Assembly (NCBI GenBank): GCA_023525715.1
Contig: CM042011.1
Location: forward strand, 1,178,001 to 1,242,000
Direction of reading: 5' to 3'
DNA: 64,000 nucleotides
From: Cichorium intybus
Lineage: Eukaryota; Streptophyta; Magnoliopsida; Asterales; Asteraceae
Within the stretch, counting starts at the first letter, position 1. Every line of letters starts with the position of its first letter. A program made the position numbers and the translations under genes. The notes under the pieces are model-generated. The model was not told the origin of the DNA and searched no databases. It saw only the letters and a list, made by a program, of their open reading frames with translations. Of this stretch, positions 58,059 to 64,000 are shown piece by piece.

Positions 58059-61000
58059 TGTGACACCCCATTTCTACTGTTTGCAAATACTATGGTTTTT
58101 CGTATAAATACGTGAATACAAAAATACGGTTTATCAAAAATCGATAATTTACATGTTTGAAACTGTGGGTGTTACAAATCCATACCAAGTCTAACCATAG
58201 TAAGCAGGAAAAGGATTAAACCTTGCGCCCAAGTTAGGAGCTGACTTAAGCTCCACTCCAGCTAAACTTCATCCCATTTATAGCAACTTAATTTTAACCT
58301 GGAATACATGGCAAAACATAGAATACGTAAGATAAAAATGTCTCGTGAGTTACATGAGTTTTAGACTCAAACCTTTATCTTCTTTTTCCAACTTTTTATA
58401 AAAATTTACATCATAAACTTCTGTCAAAAACTTTATAGTAATAATATACTATAACTCTTTACTTCCTTATATTATTTCATAAAATACTTTGGAAAAATAG
58501 CATCTTTCAAAACCTTATAGTAGTAACATACTATAACTCTTTACTTTTCAAAATCACTTCATAATATGCTTTATAAAAAATAACTTCTTCCTTACTTTCT
58601 TTGACTGGTTTTATAAGCTTGCTGGATTTTTATACTTAGGGCTTTAATCACCATAAGTGATACCCCAAGTCTCTATGGCTAGAAAGATCGGATCAATCCT
58701 CACCATAGAAGTGCTGAGGCAATCTACTTCGCGATGGGGCTTTTGCCCCAGTAGATCCCTTACCTAACCCGGGTAGGTTGGAACATAGTTCCCTTACTAA
58801 CGTTGCTTGCTACAATTACCAGTCATACAAAATACTTACTGCTTGCTTGAACATTCACATATACATATAACTTGTGGCTAGGTGCCAAACTACATCATTT
58901 TATGTCTTTATGGCTAGATGCCAAATATAGCTTTCATCATATAATAATCATATGTTCAAAACATATTTTTTCTAACATGCTAAGCTTTATGCCAAATCAT
59001 AATTTTCAACATCTTATGGCTATATGCCATTTATACTTAAAAACATATACATTTTGTAACCAAAACATATTTCTTAAACTTCTTATGGCTATATGCTATT
59101 CATACTTGAAAACATATATAACTTGTAATCCAAATATACTTTCACATAATTGATTCATTGACCAATATACTTTCATTTAATTTAGCTTGTAGTTCAAAAC
59201 ATAACTTCAAATATAGAATTATACTTTCACACAAGTTAGAAATAAAACTCTTGCATATAATTTCACATATAGAAATTTTATAAGAAATCTTGAAAATACT
59301 TACTTGCCATGTACCCCAGAATGGGTAAAAATACTGCATGTACTCACCTCAAATCGGCAATGTAGAAATCCATGCGGAAATTCTGCAAATCCAACCAAGC
59401 TTAAAACCGCACACCTTATACTCCTATAAGGTATATTAAGTTAATTATTACCAAATACACTAATTAACGTTCTATAAATAGATACTTATAGCATTGGTTA
59501 AAGTTTAAATGTTTATAACTTTCGACATGCACCGTGTCTCAACATATACCCCCACTCCTTTTTATTTACTTTTACCCAACAAATAAGTTATTATATGATT
59601 CAATTAATTTTAAGTAAACCCAAGCCCACATCATGACACCCAAAACCAAAAACTAAGATGATTATCACAAAAGAGGAAACTGACAGCAAGGCTGATTTCT
59701 GGACCCTCAACAAGATTTGCAATATTAGGTCAGGGAAAGATTGAAAATAAAATCCAATAAAAATCATGGGTAAACTAGACCCAAGTACAATGTTACAGGG
59801 ACCGACCTCATGTCATTTTCTATTTTCAAGAGTAAACGAAAAATCTCTAAAGTTGACTGATGCAATCAGTCCACCTACGGAACCACACATTAAAGAAATA
59901 ATAATCTCTCAAAATGGGTTAAGAACTGAACTCCAAAATTTGGTATGGACAAAATAGACTTCAAAAGTGAACTAAGGCCACAGGCCTTTTCCCTAAAAGA
60001 GTTTTGTATAATTTAATGTGAATTTAACAAGACTGAAAACCAAAACTGACAGAACTTGGACCAATTAGTGGAAATGGACAATCCCACTTGACTTAGGATC
60101 TGAATCAATTCATAACCTTTTAAGAGAACAAACTAGACAGAATTAAAAATTCAGGGACATAAAATTCAATCCAATTGGACATTCACACGATTTTATATGA
60201 ATTTACCAATTTAAGAAATAAGAATCACACAATATGAAGGAAATGAGCAACAACATTTCTGTCACAACTCAGCATAGCTTGACAAGATTGGTCCAAAAAC
60301 CTAACTTCTGAAAGGAAATAAGTCAAGACTTTTGGATGAGTTACACTAGACATGAAGATAAAGCTCGCATCCAAATATCAAACTCAAAGAATTAGCCAAT
60401 TGAGAAATAAAAATCGTGCAACAAGGACAATGTGCACAGCTACAAATTCTGGTTCAGTCAAGGATAAGACATTGAAAACCTATCTTCCTAATGGAATTGG
60501 ATCAAGCCCTCTGGACGGAACACATTATACATGAGGATGGACTTTCCATCAAATTTTCAGACCTAAACTATGAAACATTTAGGAAATAAAAATCCCACAA
60601 GTTGACCTAGGTGTGCAGCAACCAATCTGTGGAGGTCGGATTGCACACACAAAAGTACAAACCAAAACAATGAACTGAGTCAAGACCTTTTGGTCGAGTA
60701 TGGCTCATGACAAGGTTCTTCTCCACACAAAATTTCAGAACAATCCAGTGAACACATGATTTTACAAGAATTTCACAACACAATTGGACACAGAAATCAT
60801 ACTCATGGAAATCGAGTTTAAAACCCTAGAAAACGACCAAATAATGTCTGGACCCCAACTGATGAACTAAAATAGACATCGAGACAAAACCATGGGCACT
60901 GGAATCACCTTATTTGGACACCGTATGATATTTCTACGAATTTTACAACATAGGACAGATTCCTGTCCGAAAATCAAACATCACAATTTAAATTTTAGCA

Positions 61001-61749
61001 AAGAAGAAAAGGGTTTTACCATAGATTTTCGTGTTCCAAAGGGTTAGGGAGGCATGAGGGTCTTGAGACTCGATCACCACAGCTAAGGCTCCGGCCCTGG
61101 CTCCTCCTTTTCTCCGGTTTGATGGCGGCGATCGGAAGAAACGAGAGAGAGGGGAGAGTGATGGAGGAGGGTTTTGGTGTAACAAGATCAAAGGTCTCCC
61201 CATTTTTCTGATACGTGACCCCAAGAAGAGAAGAGGGATCTGATTTTTTTAACTACTTAAATGGAAAATTCCGAAAATGCCCTTACTTTTCATACCTTAG
61301 AAAATTCAGCAACACTCATGAATTTTTCCTGATTTTCCCAAGGTCGTAACTTCTACTTGTGACATCCGAATTTTACAAACCTTATACATTTAGAAAGGTG
61401 AGAATAAAAGTTATAACTTTCTCCTACTGACTTAAGTCTGAATCTAATTAGAGTTTACGTTACAGACCAACACGGGCTATCAACCATTTTTGGTCACTTT
61501 TAGGTCAACTTTGACCTATCATAACTTCTTCGTTACAACTCCAAACGATACAAATCCTTCTCCTATAATCTTATTTCATCAAAATCTACAAAAGTCTTCT
61601 TGATGACTTTTTCCCAAATCCTTACAGATATTTATATATTAATTTTTAAAGATTACAATTATTCTTTTTATTATTAATATTAATATTTATTTTTCGTTAA
61701 ATGAATATTTAATTTGCTAAAAATAAAGAATCAGAAAACGGGTGTTACA
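58059..61749 (-). mobile_element. 3.7 kb LTR of a minus-strand gypsy-type element
   Basis: The plus strand opens TGTGACACCCC and closes GGGTGTTACA, followed by AATCTCCCCCACTTATAAG, whose reverse complement is a polypurine tract. So this is the 3' LTR of an element read right to left. It interrupts the Athila-type ORF. A second LTR copy begins at 63815 and is about 88% alike over the visible 186 bp. At 3691 bp it is unusually long. Confidence 0.8.
58871..59110. repeat. recurrent near-palindrome TATGGCTATATGCCA
   Basis: Variants occur at about 58875, 58909, 58982, 59016 and 59083 within the long LTR, with related AACATAT-rich sequence between them. Confidence 0.7.
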
Positions 61750-63814
61750 AATCTCCCCCACTTATAAGAATTTCGTCCCCGAAATTCAACACCAATACTT
61801 CTAAGTTATAACGTCACAAACCTGCGTACGGTGCTCACGTTCAAACGGTTCCTGTTTACCCTCAAACGATAGGATCACACGCATTCTCGTACATCACGAT
61901 AATCAATAAACGATACCACGATATAAACTTTTATTCCAAAAAGTCTCTTCAAGATCCTATTATCACCAGAGACAAACAGCGAACTTGAAAAAGAAACGGC
62001 ACTTGGGTAGTGAAGAGTCGCATTCACTGTAGATAGTTTGAAATTTTCAGTAATAAGACGTAGAGTGTCCTTTCAATTCTAGCTGCAAGATGCTATATAT
62101 ATTCAAGTATGTAGTATCATTCATTTCCACCTTCACAATTTGACATATTAGCAATTTAAATGTTTCCTTAATCTTCACTTGTCATTTATGAGATTTTGGT
62201 CTCAACTACTTATCATACTTAATGGAATCATTTCTATTACATTCGTCATCTTCTTATATACTCCATGTACCATTCTCATATTATCATTTATGTTTTTAGT
62301 ACTTCTTTGTAAATTCTTATTTCTCACATTTGTGCTTAGTTCAGCACCTAATCTCCTGCTTACTCTTTCCTCACGGTATTTAGATGGTTTATCATGACTG
62401 TTTCGAAAATTTTTTTTCTTCAATTCACTTCTGGGACTTCATACATGTTGTATATAATAATTCATATTTCCATACTTATCACACTTTTCCTATTTTTACC
62501 ATCTCTTCCATGTGTTATAGACTACACGCTTAACATATTACATTATTCTTTCATTTAAACTCCATTTATTTACACTATATATTTATTTACAACATTATAT
62601 ATTTCATATTTCATATAAAACTTAGTTCTTATGTATCTTTAGGTGATACACATCTGTCATTCATTTTCTCATCATCTTTCGTTCTTTTATATTTATAGGC
62701 ACGTATAAACACGTATACATTTCTTTGTATTTCATGGTTACTAGCCATGTACTAACCATTTCTCAAATTCTTTGGATACTTTTATCCACCATTCCCATTC
62801 GGAAGTAGTAACTTCCTGTCTATTTATTATAATTTTTATCTTGTCTTTAATTCTTTGTCTAATACTTATTTAGACATTTACTATTTCTCTTTACTTCGTA
62901 GTGATTATGACCTTTAGTCGTCTTACTTACATGCTTTTGGTTTTCTCCAGTTAACATACGTCATTATACCATTTTATTACCGGTATTTCTTCTTATACTT
63001 CTTTTATTTGGTTGCGGAATTTAATTCCTGATAACCAATATCTTAACATTATATTTGTCTAGGGACAACTTTTAGCATTATTCTTTTAAGAGATAAATTA
63101 ACAATTTACAACTCGAACTGTTTTCTATTTTTGTCGGGTAAGCATGTTCTACCTTCAATCTTCAGGTATTTTTTTTTAACTCCCAAATTTGATTAAATTC
63201 CAACTTCTGTCATGAAAAGTTCCTTGGAGACAACCAAGAATTTCCATAATCGCCTTACACGTTGCGACACCTGTCATAACTTACAAGCGGTTACAGTCTG
63301 CTACTACTTTACATTAAGTAATATTCTTTGCAGACATCGATTCCACGTTTACTTATAGTGACGTTACTTCTGTTCGGGTACATCATGGTGCGTGCATCTT
63401 CATTTGTATGCTGCTTCTTTTACAGGCCAATCCATAACAACGACTTCCAAATCTATAAATAGATATAGCATTCAGCCTACCACCTTTATTTACTTCTCAC
63501 TTAATTTGCTGCTTATCATTTTACTTGTCTCACCATTGTTCTTATGACTTAATCAATTGTCCAATCTTTGGACACTTTTTTTTTCTTTTAGAAACAATTC
63601 TTAGATTCAATGGCCATACCCAAAGCATACCACTTACTTACATTAAACTCTTCTTTACCATTTTTTATAGAAATTTATATATTATTAATACATCCTGCTG
63701 GAAATTTTCATTCTTTATGTAAGAGTCTTACAACTCTCGTATGGGTAATCAATACCCATATTTCTTCTCCATATCGCTCTTATTCTTACCTCCTCTCGCC
63801 TCTACAGGCACATT
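61750..63814 (-). mobile_element. short, apparently non-coding interior of the gypsy-type element
   Basis: It lies between the two LTR copies and is only 2.07 kb. The minus-strand start (3' side) has the polypurine tract and a GAATTTCGGGGACGAAATTC palindrome seen next to many gypsy 3' LTRs. I find no gag, RT or integrase motif on either strand; the sequence is pyrimidine/AT-rich. It fits a large non-autonomous derivative (LARD-like) or a deletion copy. Confidence 0.6.
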
Positions 63815-64000
63815 TGTGACACCCCATTTTTCACTGTTTGCAAACACTATGGTTTTTCGTATAAATACATGAATACAAAAATACGGTTTATCAAAAACCG
63901 ATAGTTTAAATGATTAAAACAGTGGGTGTACAAATCCATATCAAAACTAACCATAGTAAGCAAGAAAGGATTAAACCTTGAGTCCAAGATAGGAGCTAAC
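63815..64000 (-). mobile_element. 5' LTR of the same element, cut by the window edge
   Basis: TGTGACACCCCATTT and the next 170 bp repeat the left part of 58059-61749 with scattered differences and small indels. Confidence 0.85.

Noticed and set aside
61750..63814. A gag-pol on the minus strand between the long LTRs
   Set aside because: I looked for RT (FIDD/YVDD), RNase H and integrase motifs in this interval and saw none.

Overview
This 64 kb window is nuclear DNA of a flowering plant, most likely a eudicot. The evidence is plant Ty3/gypsy (chromovirus and Athila-type), Ty1/copia, hAT, PIF/Harbinger and Mutator-like transposons, spliced pieces of plant genes, and one intact plant cytochrome P450 gene. 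Some repeat types recall Asteraceae genomes, but I cannot fix the family from sequence alone. The DNA is AT-rich, gene-poor and heavily nested with mobile elements. At least 19 long (TA)n microsatellites are spread through it.

Layout. 1-5225: the 3' half of a chromovirus-type Ty3/gypsy element with an open pol frame, plus its 2.5 kb LTR. 6703-10907: a Mutator-like element with long inverted repeats, split by a 2.8 kb solo LTR with a perfect 5 bp target duplication. 11.2-20.7 kb: a diverged ~335 bp tandem repeat, hAT and Mutator-type MITEs, two more gypsy LTRs in opposite orientations, and a decayed Athila-type gag-pol on the minus strand. 20972-22821: a complete PIF/Harbinger element whose transposase has one in-frame stop. 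24.0-30.5 kb: a probable Helitron (minus strand) carrying a minisatellite and pieces of spliced genes, one a Raf-like MAPKKK. 30.5-36.7 kb: two TIR elements side by side in one (TA)n tract, carrying intron-containing fragments of a RECQ4/BLM-type helicase gene and of a UBP12/13 ubiquitin protease gene. 36.9-46.5 kb: a FAR1-type fragment, a copia RT relic, hAT MITEs, a LINE 3' end and a decayed gypsy gag-pol (minus). 46.7-48.2 kb: an Athila-type LTR, primer-binding site and broken gag-like ORF.

50547-54597 (minus) is the only convincing host gene: a two-exon CYP78A cytochrome P450. Its 2.5 kb intron is filled with (TA)n tracts and two small inverted-repeat elements, and a (GA)n tract touches the splice donor. 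Upstream of it lie a hAT MITE and a three-level nest: a copia gag is interrupted by an Athila-type element, whose ORF is interrupted by a gypsy element with 3.7 kb LTRs and a short, apparently non-coding interior that runs off the right edge.

Two observations stand out. One is a set of inverted-repeat elements that sit inside (TA)n tracts; they share a terminal core motif and two carry host gene pieces. The other is short palindromic motifs, repeated just upstream of the TATA box in several unrelated LTR families; one 15 bp palindrome is common to two families.
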